Assembly: GCA_015259125.1 (NCBI GenBank)
Contig: JABZGR010000007.1
Span: 1 to 64,000 of the forward strand
Direction of reading: 5' to 3'
DNA: 64,000 bases
Origin: Alloprevotella tannerae
GTDB lineage: Bacteria; Bacteroidota; Bacteroidia; Bacteroidales; Bacteroidaceae
Under the pieces are notes generated by a model. It saw nothing but the letters and a program-made list of their open reading frames with translations. It was not told where the DNA came from and did not search any database. Position 1 is the stretch's first letter; each line of letters opens with the position of its first letter. Of the stretch, positions 56,626-64,000 are shown one piece after another. The translations under genes and the position numbers were made by a program.

Positions 56626-56931
56626 ATGATCACTGAAGCCAAAATTACTGAAATATTTTTGTATAGCAAACGACTTCTGCAAGTTTTTTGATGCTATGGC
56701 GGCAAAATATGCGCTAAAACCTACCGGAAAAAGAAAATATCATCGAAGTTCCACGATGTCAAAGGCCGAAGTCATGCTGATAATGATTCTTTTCCACGAC
56801 TCCGGTTATCGCTGCTTCAAACATTTCTATCTTGAAAAAGTATGCAAGCATCTTCGCCATCTGTTTCCCAATGTTGTTTCTTATAACCGTTTAGTAGAAT
56901 TGGAAAGGAAGGTAGCCGTACCCTTAAGATG
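56626..56931 (+). pseudogene. Remnant of an IS982-family transposase
   Basis: A fragment of about 100 codons. It opens MITEAKITEIFLYSKR and stops at a TGA at 56689 in that frame. The next frame picks up IANDFCKFFDAM and continues through GKRKYHRSSTMSKAEVM, FKHFYLEKVCKHL and VSYNRLVELERKVAVP. Both parts match the N-terminus of IS982-type transposases, which run to about 290-300 aa with a DDE core. One frameshift lies near 56665-56672. The sequence stops matching after VAVPL, so the catalytic part is deleted. It sits between mltF (minus) and a TPR gene (minus) in a 480-bp gap. Confidence 0.8.
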
Positions 56932-56978
56932 AGGCAAATTGCTGAATGTCTCTTTTTGCTATATGACTTATCTGCCGG

Positions 56979-59054
56979 TCATTTGCGCTTGACCTTATGC
57001 TGCGTCTTCTTCGTTTGCGTCTGCTTTAATAGACTGTATGCTTTGTATAGGCCCAGTTCTCCTGCGCGACTCAGATCGGCTGTTACGTCTTCGGTTTCTT
57101 TGTTTTGTAGATGTATGACGGCTCTATTATAATAGGCTTCGGCAAGGCGATGGTCTAAGGCGATGGCTTGATCTAAATCTTTAAGTGCTGCTTGCGACTT
57201 ATGGAGCGCATTGTAAATGCACGAGCGATTATAATATAAATAGGCGCAATCCGGAAGTTTGCGTATGGCCGTATTGATATCTTCTAAAGCCTGATTCAGA
57301 TATAAAGAAGATAGGCGAGGCGTTTGTTTGTTGTCGACCGTCTTTTCAGCTTTGCTCATTCCGATAAGTACAGCTGCACGATTTATGTAGGGTAGGGTTA
57401 AGGTAGAATCGGTTGCAATGATGGAAGAAGCCAACTGTAATGCGTCTGAAAAATTGTAGATAGCGCGGAGTAAAATCGTGCGCAAGATGTTGTAGTCGTA
57501 TTGAGACAGTACGTTTCCGGCGCTTTGTAGCGAATCGACAATCTGTAGATGTCGTGTTAAAGTAGCGGTTGTTTCCGGTGTCTTCTCTGCTGTAAACAAG
57601 AGTCGCCTGCTTGGTTGCTGCAAATATCTGTTTCCGGCTGCACGTTCTGCCCGCAGTTCAATATCGACAATGTGCTTGCTAATGGTACTCAGTTCATCTA
57701 AGTAACCATCCGAGCGATAACCATGTGTAGCTGTGGGTTGTAGTTGTGGTGTGAAAGTCGGCAAAATCTCTTGCGCTACAGCTTGATTTTCTACATGTCC
57801 TAAAAGTAGATCTCCCAGTATGCGTACTGTGTCTGCTTCATCTTCAATCGGGCGATCATAATGCGCCAGTGCATGATCTGAACGCTTCCTGACAGTTCGC
57901 AAAAAAGAACGCCTCGGCTTAGCAAAGGCAATATCCAGTTGTGTTCGTGCAACGACGGTCTCGTCAGCTAAAGCACCTCGTGTGTCGCCCGTCTTACGAC
58001 GCAGTCTGCTACGTGTATAATAGCCAAAAAGGAAGTTGGGGTAAGCTTTGATCAATACAGAATAATCTTTTATGGCGCCGTGATAATCTCCGGTCTGTTC
58101 TCGCAAGAGTGCACGATTATAGCGAGCTAATGTATTGTCGGGCTCTACGCTGAGGATGAAATTAAAATCGTCGATTGCTCTATTGTCGTCGCCAACCAAT
58201 GCACGCAGGAGCGCGCGATTGTAATGTGCTACGAAGTGCTTCGGAACAAGTTCGATAACCTTGTCGTAATCGAGCAACGCATTACCGAATTGATTCAGTG
58301 CGTGGCGCGCTTCAGCCCTTAGTAGAAAAGACTCATAAATTCCTTTTTCGTAGCGAATAGCCGTTGTTAAGAGTGAGTCGGCCAACTGATATTTCCCCTT
58401 TTGCAAGGCATATTGCCCTTTAAGCTCCCAAGCGGAAGCCTCTGCCGGACGCAAGGCGAGTAGGGCATCTATTTGCCGAAGAGCGTTTATTGTATCTTTT
58501 TGCTCAAGGGAAATCTGCGCTTTTAGCATGTAAGCTCTATAAAACTTGGGGGCTTGATTCAAAAGGCGATCGGCAGTAAGCGTTGCGCTATCAGGTTTAT
58601 GTATTTGCAGGTAGCAGAGGGCTTGATTAAATAGTGCGCCTTCATCAGAAGGATAATCTTTCAATACTTGCTCGTAGTCGGCTATTGCGCCTTGAAACTC
58701 TGATTTTCTAATACGGCAAAGCCCTCTCAATCGATAGGTTTCTGTTGAGTAAGGATTCAGTGTAATTGATGCTGTACAGTCGTTTTCCGCTCCGCTAAAG
58801 TCTCCTAACGAGAATTTGGCATAAGCGCGAAAATAGTAAGCTTGAGCATGTTTCGGACGAACATCAAGCACGGTATTAAAGTAATGTATGGCCGACAGAT
58901 AATCATCGTAGCTAAGCGCATAACGCCCTATTTCGACGACTTTTTCGATGTGGATCTGTGCAAAAGAAAGCGTCGAGAAAAGAAAGAAAAAGCAAGATCC
59001 TAAGAAGCGCCTTAAGCTGTTGCTTGCGAGGTTTAGTCTTTGTCGTTCGGCCAT
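56979..59054 (-). CDS. Secreted TPR-repeat protein
   Basis: A 691-aa protein with a signal peptide (LGSCFFFLFSTLSFAQ, ending near residue 33) and at least ten tetratricopeptide repeats, with typical phrases such as AYYFRAYAKFSLGDFSGAENDC and AHYNRALLRALVGDDNRAIDDF. A less regular middle region (about 375-510) separates N- and C-terminal repeat blocks. The tail is basic (KTQTKKTQHKVKRK). The start could be the ATG at 59090; I use 59054 because it leaves a normal signal peptide. Its partners are unknown. It ends only 48 bp from the IS982 remnant on the other strand. Confidence 0.85.
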   Translation of the reverse strand: MAERQRLNLASNSLRRFLGSCFFFLFSTLSFAQIHIEKVVEIGRYALSYDDYLSAIHYFNTVLDVRPKHAQAYYFRAYAKFSLGDFSGAENDCTASITLNPYSTETYRLRGLCRIRKSEFQGAIADYEQVLKDYPSDEGALFNQALCYLQIHKPDSATLTADRLLNQAPKFYRAYMLKAQISLEQKDTINALRQIDALLALRPAEASAWELKGQYALQKGKYQLADSLLTTAIRYEKGIYESFLLRAEARHALNQFGNALLDYDKVIELVPKHFVAHYNRALLRALVGDDNRAIDDFNFILSVEPDNTLARYNRALLREQTGDYHGAIKDYSVLIKAYPNFLFGYYTRSRLRRKTGDTRGALADETVVARTQLDIAFAKPRRSFLRTVRKRSDHALAHYDRPIEDEADTVRILGDLLLGHVENQAVAQEILPTFTPQLQPTATHGYRSDGYLDELSTISKHIVDIELRAERAAGNRYLQQPSRRLLFTAEKTPETTATLTRHLQIVDSLQSAGNVLSQYDYNILRTILLRAIYNFSDALQLASSIIATDSTLTLPYINRAAVLIGMSKAEKTVDNKQTPRLSSLYLNQALEDINTAIRKLPDCAYLYYNRSCIYNALHKSQAALKDLDQAIALDHRLAEAYYNRAVIHLQNKETEDVTADLSRAGELGLYKAYSLLKQTQTKKTQHKVKRK

Positions 59055-59090
59055 TCTTGCGTTAAATGATATATTAAGAGGCAACCTCAT

Positions 59091-59445
59091 AAACGAAATA
59101 GGCCTTATAGTGAACTATTCAGTTTGTGGAAGAGATTTACTTATTGCCAAGGACTTTTCCGGGTTTTGTTGTGCCATCTGCAAACTTAACAACTTATGAC
59201 AACTACGCACTTATCAGCCTTGTTAATCCGGCAACCAGAGAGGCAAAAATAAGTTTCATCAAAAGTATTCTTGTTAGCTTCAGTCTCTACAGAGTCAATA
59301 CCTGTAAGATTTATACTATGCGAAGCAACCTATTTGCGGAATATTTACATTTTTTTAGTTGTTGAACGTGTAGCTTGCTTTGTTTGAGTTTCTATGAAAT
59401 GGTTTTCTATTGTCTGAGAAACTTAATTGCGATGTAGTAGATGTG
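59091..59445. other. Gap between the TPR gene and def
   Basis: Apart from the possible TPR promoter at 59181-59188 I see nothing in it. A plus-strand frame at 59126-59365 has no recognisable features. No 22-bp array is present. Confidence 0.5.
59181..59188 (-). promoter_or_regulatory. Possible -7 element of the TPR gene
   Basis: TAAGTTTG, followed by C, on the minus strand, about 125 bp before the start codon. No clear -33 box. Confidence 0.4.
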
Positions 59446-60003
59446 TTATTGGGGAACTTTTACGCGATAGTGGCAACTGACTTTGCCTTTGCGCATCGCG
59501 TTAAGTTTATTCTTTACCATCTGTTTGCGTAAAGGGGAAATGCGATCCGTAAAGACGCGCCCTTCAAGATGATCGATCTCATGTTGCATTACGCGTGCTA
59601 AATATCCTTCAACCCATTCATCGTGCTGCTCAAAATTTTCATCGCGGTATTGCACGTGAATCCTTGATGGGCGTTTTACCGGTTCGTGGATGCCCGGCAA
59701 ACTTAAGCAACCTTCCTCCATTGTTGATATTTCCGAATCATCAAATTCTACGATGTGCGGGTTAATGTATGCATGCCGAAAGCCTGCATATTCTGGGAAG
59801 TCTTCTTTTAAGACATCTAAAGATATGACGATTACGCGGATGGCTTTCCCTATTTGAGGCGCGGCTAAGCCAACACCATCGCTTTTGTCCATCGTCTCAT
59901 ACATATCTTCTATGAGTTGCTCCAAACCGGGAAAGTCTGCTTCGATATCTTGAGCTACTTTTCTTAAGACCGGCTGTCCGTAAGTATAAATTGGTAGGAT
60001 CAT
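59446..60003 (-). CDS. def: Peptide deformylase
   Basis: A 185-aa metallohydrolase that removes the formyl group from new N-termini. All three motifs are intact: GVGLAAPQIG, EEGCLSLPG (metal-binding Cys) and QHEIDHLEG (metal-binding His pair and catalytic Glu). It overlaps ruvX by 4 bp and is last in the serS-ruvX-def unit. The C-terminus is slightly extended, as is common in Bacteroidetes. Confidence 0.97.
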   Translation of the reverse strand: MILPIYTYGQPVLRKVAQDIEADFPGLEQLIEDMYETMDKSDGVGLAAPQIGKAIRVIVISLDVLKEDFPEYAGFRHAYINPHIVEFDDSEISTMEEGCLSLPGIHEPVKRPSRIHVQYRDENFEQHDEWVEGYLARVMQHEIDHLEGRVFTDRISPLRKQMVKNKLNAMRKGKVSCHYRVKVPQ

Positions 60004-60416
60004 TTTTTCTTACTTTCCATATAAGATTGGAGGATAATGCACGCACTGATTTCATCGACTAATGCTTTCTCTTGTCGGCGCTTCTTTCCTAAACCTCCCG
60101 CTAACATTGCCTGATGAGCTAAGGTTGAAGTATAGCGCTCGTCATAGAAAGTTATAGGGATTGTTGGGAAATGTTGCTCCAATTGTTTGGCAAAAGCCTC
60201 AACACGGGGAAAATTCTCTGAAGGCTTTCCGTTTGTTTGGCGTGGCAGTCCTATTACAAAACGCTCCACATCCTCCTTTGTAGTATAAGCCTTTAAGAAA
60301 TTTAACAACTCGTGGGTTGCAACAGTGGTCAGGCCGTTGGGTATGATTTGTAGAATGTCTGTAACCGCTATACCCGTCCGCTTTTTCCCATAGTCAATGG
60401 CCAATATCCTGCTCAC
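60000..60416 (-). CDS. ruvX: RuvX/YqgF-type pre-16S rRNA nuclease
   Basis: A 138-aa RNase H-fold nuclease. ILAIDYGKKRTGIAVTD near the N-terminus carries the first catalytic Asp, FVIGLPRQTNGK is the middle motif, and YDERYTST and DEISACIILQSYM complete the active site. In E. coli YqgF processes the 5' end of 16S rRNA. It lies 2 bp after serS and overlaps def by 4 bp. Confidence 0.93.
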   Translation of the reverse strand: MSRILAIDYGKKRTGIAVTDILQIIPNGLTTVATHELLNFLKAYTTKEDVERFVIGLPRQTNGKPSENFPRVEAFAKQLEQHFPTIPITFYDERYTSTLAHQAMLAGGLGKKRRQEKALVDEISACIILQSYMESKKK

Positions 60417-60418
60417 GT

Positions 60419-61693
60419 TTATTTTATAATCTCACATCCCATGTAAGGTTGCAATGCTTTAGGAATGCGAATGCCGTCAGGCGTTTGAAAGTTTTCAAGA
60501 AGTGCAGCCATAATGCGCGGCAAGGCGAGTGCTGATCCGTTTAGCGTATGGCAAAGTTCGATCTTCTTATCTTGCTTACGATAGCGACATTGTAGCCGAT
60601 TCGCTTGATAAGTATCAAAATTGGAAACCGAACTAACCTCAAGCCAGCGCTTTTGCGCCTCGCTATATACTTCGAAGTCGTAGCAAAGAGAAGAGGTAAA
60701 GCTCATATCGCCACCACACAATAATAATATATGGTAGGGCAGTTCGAGTTTTTGTAGCAAACCTTCCACGTGGTCCAACATCTCTTGGTGACTTTGCTTG
60801 CTGTGTTCAGGCTTATCAATGCGCACAAGTTCGATTTTAGAAAATTCGTGCAAACGATTAAGTCCGCGTACGTCCTTTCCATAGCTGCCGGCCTCTCTGC
60901 GGAAGCATTCAGTATAAGCACAATTCTTGATAGGTAAATTCTTTTCTTCCAAGATCACATCTCGATAGATGTTAGTGACGGGAACTTCAGCCGTAGGGAT
61001 TAAGTAAAGATCATCCACTTCGCAATGATACATCTGACCTTCCTTATCCGGCAGCTGACCTGTCCCGTAGCCGGAAGCAGCATTGACAACGATTGGCGGC
61101 ATTATCTCCGTATAGCCGGCTTTGCGCGCCTCGTCGAGGAAAAAGTTGATGAGTGCGCGCTGCAGGCGCGCTCCTTGTCCGATGTAGACGGGGAAACCGG
61201 CACCGGAGATCTTAACGCCGAGATCGAAGTCTATCAAGTTATATTTTTTCGCTAGTTCCCAATGGGGTAGAGGATTTTCCGGAATAGACGTCATCTTGCC
61301 GCCCTCTTTCACGATTATATTATCGTTGGCATCCTTTCCCTCAGGTACCTCTTCGTAAGGCACATTGGGTATCTGATAAAGCAATTCTGTGCGCTTTTCT
61401 TGCGCCTGCTTCATCGTTTCTTCAAGCGTCTGCGTTTTCGATTTCAAGGAGCTTACTTCTCCTTTTGTCTTTTCCGCCTCCTCTTTCAACCCTTGCTTCA
61501 TCAAGTCGCCGATATGCTTGGAGAGTGTTTTGATGCGATTCAGTAGCTCATCTAATTGTGCTTGCGCTTCTTTTCGCTTATTATCAATCGCTAAGACAGC
61601 CTCAATGGCCTCTTTCGCATTGGGAAAATGCTTTTTCTCAAGGCCGCGTACAATGGCCTCTTTGTTTTCTATGATTTGTTTAATCGTAAGCAT
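60419..61693 (-). CDS. serS: Seryl-tRNA synthetase
   Basis: A 424-aa class II aminoacyl-tRNA synthetase. The N-terminal coiled-coil arm that reads tRNA-Ser fills about residues 28-105. The catalytic core has motif 2 as TECFRREAGSYGKDVRGLNR-like residues (CFRREAG, then RGLNRLHEF) and motif 3 as NGSALALPRIMAALLE. Length is standard. It heads the serS-ruvX-def unit and is divergent from the HD hydrolase, sharing a short promoter region. Confidence 0.97.
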   Translation of the reverse strand: MLTIKQIIENKEAIVRGLEKKHFPNAKEAIEAVLAIDNKRKEAQAQLDELLNRIKTLSKHIGDLMKQGLKEEAEKTKGEVSSLKSKTQTLEETMKQAQEKRTELLYQIPNVPYEEVPEGKDANDNIIVKEGGKMTSIPENPLPHWELAKKYNLIDFDLGVKISGAGFPVYIGQGARLQRALINFFLDEARKAGYTEIMPPIVVNAASGYGTGQLPDKEGQMYHCEVDDLYLIPTAEVPVTNIYRDVILEEKNLPIKNCAYTECFRREAGSYGKDVRGLNRLHEFSKIELVRIDKPEHSKQSHQEMLDHVEGLLQKLELPYHILLLCGGDMSFTSSLCYDFEVYSEAQKRWLEVSSVSNFDTYQANRLQCRYRKQDKKIELCHTLNGSALALPRIMAALLENFQTPDGIRIPKALQPYMGCEIIK

Positions 61694-61731
61694 AGCAAAT
61701 CACGTAAATAATACGTTTCTTATTGAGAAAG

Positions 61732-61739
61732 CAAAAGTA
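61732..61739 (-). promoter_or_regulatory. -7 element of serS promoter
   Basis: TACTTTTG, followed by C, on the minus strand, 38 bp before the serS ATG. It lies 16 bp from the divergent -7 element at 61756-61763, so the two promoters must overlap. Confidence 0.5.
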
Positions 61740-61755
61740 AGAAAAAAATTTGAGC

Positions 61756-61763
61756 TATCTTTG
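61756..61763 (+). promoter_or_regulatory. -7 element of the HD hydrolase promoter
   Basis: TATCTTTG, followed by C. The transcript would begin near 61770, only about 17 nt before the TTG start codon at 61787. Confidence 0.55.
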
Positions 61764-61786
61764 CCGAAAAGAAATAAACTTTAGTT

Positions 61787-63010
61787 TTGGATAAATCTTT
61801 TTCTCATAAATCATCGCTTCTTATCAATGATCCGGTTTACGGCTTTACGCGTATTGCTCGCGGAGTCTTGACCGATATTGTGAATCATCCGCTATTTCAG
61901 CGCTTAGGCCGTATTCGACAACTTGGCCTTTCTTCGTTGGTCTATCCCGGCGCAGTTCATACGCGCTTGCAGCATTCCATCGGTGCTTATCATTTAATGT
62001 CTGAGGCCTTGAAGACCTTGGTGGAGAAAGGCATTTTTATTTTCGACGCAGAAGTAGAGGCCGCCCAAGCTGCCATCTTGCTGCACGATATCGGACATTG
62101 TGCTTTCTCTCATGTGCTGGAGCGTGTGTTTCTGCCCGACGTAACACATGAAAATATTACATTGCAAATGATTGAACAGATTAACGAAGAGTTTAAGGGC
62201 GCTTTGACGCTGTCTATTGAACTCCTTTCGGCCGATTGCAAGAAGCCGTTTCTCCACGAACTCATTTGCAGTCAGCTTGATGTTGATCGCTTGGATTATC
62301 TTTGTCGTGACTCTTTTTTTGCCGGAGTGAGGGAAGGAAATATTGGGGCGGCCCGCATTATTCGCACTTTGAATGTGTATGACGACCACTTAGTTGTAGA
62401 AGATAAAGGCTTGTACTCTGTAGAAAATTATTTGATGTCGCGCAGGATGATGTATTGGCAGGTATATCTCCACAAAACGGTGGTTGCTGCTGAAGAACTA
62501 TTGAGATCTACGCTTAGAAGGGCGCAAACGCTGGTGCGAAATGGACACAAATTGTTCGCCTCACCCGCACTTTCGTTTTTCTTGACTCAGGATCAGCCAC
62601 AGGAGTATGCAGATTGGCTAGATCATTATGCGGAACTGGATGATAGCGACATCATATCAGCTATTAAAGTATGGCAACATTGCGACGATAAAGTGTTATC
62701 GCTTTTAGCTGAAGGCTTTATTAACCGCCATCTCTTTAAGGTAGAAGTCTTTGACGCTTCCGTACCTCCATCTATGCTGGACGAATGGAAAGAAAGAGTG
62801 GCTACAGTGCTCGCCATTTCTTTGGCTGATGCCGATTATTTTGTGACAACGCGTGCCGTTTCAAAAGAATTATATTCGGAGCAGGACGATAAAATCGAAA
62901 TTCTTTATCCTGATCAGACGATAAAGGATGTTGCGGCCGTCAGCCGCGTAATCAGTCCTGACGATAAACATCGTATGCAGAAGATATATTTATGTCATTA
63001 CAGGTTATAA
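61787..63010 (+). CDS. HD-domain phosphohydrolase (dGTPase/SAMHD1-like)
   Basis: A 407-aa metal-dependent phosphohydrolase. The HD motifs are HTRLQHSIGAYHLM, LLHDIGHCAFSH and DQLDVDRLDYL-like residues (VDRLDYLCRDSFF). Relatives hydrolyse deoxynucleoside triphosphates, though many in this subgroup are uncharacterised. The start must be TTG at 61787: an in-frame stop lies at 61775-61777, and no ATG or GTG precedes the conserved NDPVYGFTRIARG segment. It is convergent with a small membrane-protein gene and overlaps its end by 6 bp. Confidence 0.88.
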   Translation: MDKSFSHKSSLLINDPVYGFTRIARGVLTDIVNHPLFQRLGRIRQLGLSSLVYPGAVHTRLQHSIGAYHLMSEALKTLVEKGIFIFDAEVEAAQAAILLHDIGHCAFSHVLERVFLPDVTHENITLQMIEQINEEFKGALTLSIELLSADCKKPFLHELICSQLDVDRLDYLCRDSFFAGVREGNIGAARIIRTLNVYDDHLVVEDKGLYSVENYLMSRRMMYWQVYLHKTVVAAEELLRSTLRRAQTLVRNGHKLFASPALSFFLTQDQPQEYADWLDHYAELDDSDIISAIKVWQHCDDKVLSLLAEGFINRHLFKVEVFDASVPPSMLDEWKERVATVLAISLADADYFVTTRAVSKELYSEQDDKIEILYPDQTIKDVAAVSRVISPDDKHRMQKIYLCHYRL

Positions 63011-63517
63011 TCTGAGACAAAAGTCTTTATGTTGATTTATTCGCGTCTTGATCCTATACAGACCATAACTCAATCCGATAGCTGCAGACAACGAAATGCA
63101 AAGTAATCGACTAATAACAAATTGAGTATTGAGCGACTTAAAGATAAGATAGGTCGAACTGGCTGCTAATAGCCAGAGAAAGACGGAGAATAAGCAGCCC
63201 AACTTAAATTTCTGCCGACTCGTTACGGGAGCAGTTGCCGTCATCACAATAATAGCCAAAGCATATTGTATGGCCCACATTATGCCGGCCGAGAGTAGGG
63301 CGACAATGTCGTTGTAATGTGTCAGCATTAATATGATTTGTGCTATAAGGTTCAACGTCGCCTGAGTGAGCAGTATGGTTAGCAAACCCATAGGTAAGAC
63401 CAACAGCCAGCGAAGTGGCTTTGTAATCTGTTTCAAAAAGATAAAATCGAAAGTCGTATTGATGCATAGGTTTTGCCAATCTAACCCAGCTCTGTGTGAG
63501 TCTTTCATATTTTGCAT
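63005..63517 (-). CDS. Small multi-pass membrane protein, unknown function
   Basis: A 170-aa protein I do not recognise. It has about four hydrophobic helices (near residues 38-58, 68-92, 105-125 and 130-150), an N-terminal hydrophilic stretch and a basic tail. No signal peptide or conserved catalytic motif is evident. The start may be MQNMKDSH or the second Met at residue 4. It lies between the HD hydrolase and thiL and may be co-transcribed with thiL, 140 bp upstream of it. Confidence 0.6.
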   Translation of the reverse strand: MQNMKDSHRAGLDWQNLCINTTFDFIFLKQITKPLRWLLVLPMGLLTILLTQATLNLIAQIILMLTHYNDIVALLSAGIMWAIQYALAIIVMTATAPVTSRQKFKLGCLFSVFLWLLAASSTYLIFKSLNTQFVISRLLCISLSAAIGLSYGLYRIKTRINQHKDFCLRL

Positions 63518-63549
63518 TGACCTTAATAAATGATGGGAAAAAGGTAATT

Positions 63550-63576
63550 TAACGTGAATTCGTCAAACTCACGTTA
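63550..63576. repeat. Inverted repeat TAACGTGA/TCACGTTA
   Basis: An 8-bp perfect stem with an 11-nt loop between thiL and the small membrane-protein gene (both minus). The left part extends to ATTTAACGTGAATTCG (63547-63562), matching 56518-56533 with one mismatch. Confidence 0.45.
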
Positions 63577-63660
63577 TTTAGTTTGATCTTAGATCAACTT
63601 TTCGTTGTTTTGTTTAAAGTAAGAAAAGCCATGATGTATCTAGGCTTATCTTTTCTCTCT

Positions 63661-64000
63661 TTAAGATTGGAAAGCATTAAAGCCTTGCGCAGTTAAGGGA
63701 AATTCCTGCCTATCGCGAGTTACGAGGTGTACGCCTTCTTCCTTTTTTGTAATAGCGCCGATGATATGGACGTCTTCTATTGCTTTTAACTTATCATACT
63801 CGCTCAAAGGAGTAGTAAAGAGTAGCTCATAATCTTCACCGCCATTTAAAGCGCAAGTCGTAACGTTCAAATTAAACTCTTCAGCGGCCGCAGCAGTTTG
63901 GTAGTCTAATGGGAGACGATCTTCGTAAATGCGACATCCACAATTGCTTTGATGGCAAATGTGTAAGAGTTCGGAGGAAAGTCCATCGCTCACATCCATC
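63661..64000 (-). CDS. thiL: Thiamine-monophosphate kinase (C-terminal part)
   Basis: This is the C-terminal third of ThiL, which phosphorylates thiamine monophosphate to the diphosphate cofactor. MDVSDGLSSELLHIC and ALNGGEDYELLF are the conserved ATP/substrate motifs of the ThiL/PurM fold. About 113 residues are visible; the full protein is usually about 340, so roughly the first 230 residues lie beyond the right edge of the window. The Met at 63999 is internal. The TPP product would serve transketolase and the kor complex. Confidence 0.93.
   Translation of the reverse strand, partial: MDVSDGLSSELLHICHQSNCGCRIYEDRLPLDYQTAAAAEEFNLNVTTCALNGGEDYELLFTTPLSEYDKLKAIEDVHIIGAITKKEEGVHLVTRDRQEFPLTAQGFNAFQS

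Noticed and set aside
59126..59365. A 79-codon plus-strand frame between the TPR gene and def
   Set aside because: No motif or promoter; it overlaps the likely control region of the TPR gene.

Overview
The window looks like a piece of the main chromosome of an anaerobic Bacteroidales bacterium, most like the Porphyromonas/Porphyromonadaceae group. The reasons are: AT-rich DNA; Bacteroidetes-type promoters (TAnnTTTG at -7, sometimes with TTTG about 20 bp upstream) and few Shine-Dalgarno sites; Bacteroidetes gene orders such as HU / tiny basic protein / RNase G, and a small TPR gene followed by korDA-x-BC; a BspA-like leucine-rich-repeat protein whose tail resembles a type IX secretion sorting domain; and enzymes of an amino-acid-fermenting anaerobe (glutamate dehydrogenase, 2-oxoacid:ferredoxin oxidoreductase, Fe-S serine dehydratase, fused NfnAB-type transhydrogenase, class III FBPase, rubrerythrin). 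I cannot name the species from sequence alone.

Layout. 0.3-4.5 kb: dnaE and thioredoxin. 5.4-10 kb: a glycogen cassette (debranching enzyme, GT4 synthase-like enzyme, and a GH57 protein that has lost its catalytic residues). 10.2-16.3 kb: an orphan polysaccharide export lipoprotein, rubrerythrin, pyrB-pyrI, glyA, a short J-domain protein and rlmH. 17.1-20 kb: dnaB and mnmE. 20.1-25.9 kb (minus): sdaA, class III fbp and fused nfnAB. 26.9-28.5 kb (minus): guaA. 28.8-32.9 kb: PiT phosphate transporter with a PhoU-like tail, DUF2520 protein, kdsC, maf. 33.3-35.3 kb: BspA-like protein. 36.1-39.7 kb: kor operon. 39.8-42.6 kb: rpiB, HU, a 29-residue basic protein and RNase G. 43-46.1 kb (minus): ligA-dapA, divergent from trmD. 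47.2-50.4 kb: gdhA and a fused nucleoside kinase. 51.2-53.1 kb: nadA and an ADP-ribosylglycohydrolase. 53.1-56.5 kb (minus): transketolase and an MltF-like transglycosylase. Then an IS982-family transposase remnant, a large TPR protein, serS-ruvX-def (minus), an HD-domain phosphohydrolase, a small membrane protein and the end of thiL, which runs off the window.

How the genes work together. Glutamate dehydrogenase, serine dehydratase and the kor complex turn amino acids into 2-oxoacids, acyl-CoA and reduced ferredoxin. The NfnAB-type enzyme links ferredoxin, NADH and NADPH. Class III FBPase, transketolase and RpiB supply sugar phosphates, and the glycogen cassette stores carbon. The rest is mostly housekeeping.

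The most unusual structure is not a gene. Six long intergenic gaps each carry a short tandem array of a degenerate, palindromic 22-bp unit (usually four units, 88 bp), and a seventh gap carries a related-looking 21-bp array. Unit sequence drifts but the period is held, which looks like a dispersed family of phased protein-binding sites or RNA hairpins. I saw no rRNA, tRNA, CRISPR array or intact mobile element.
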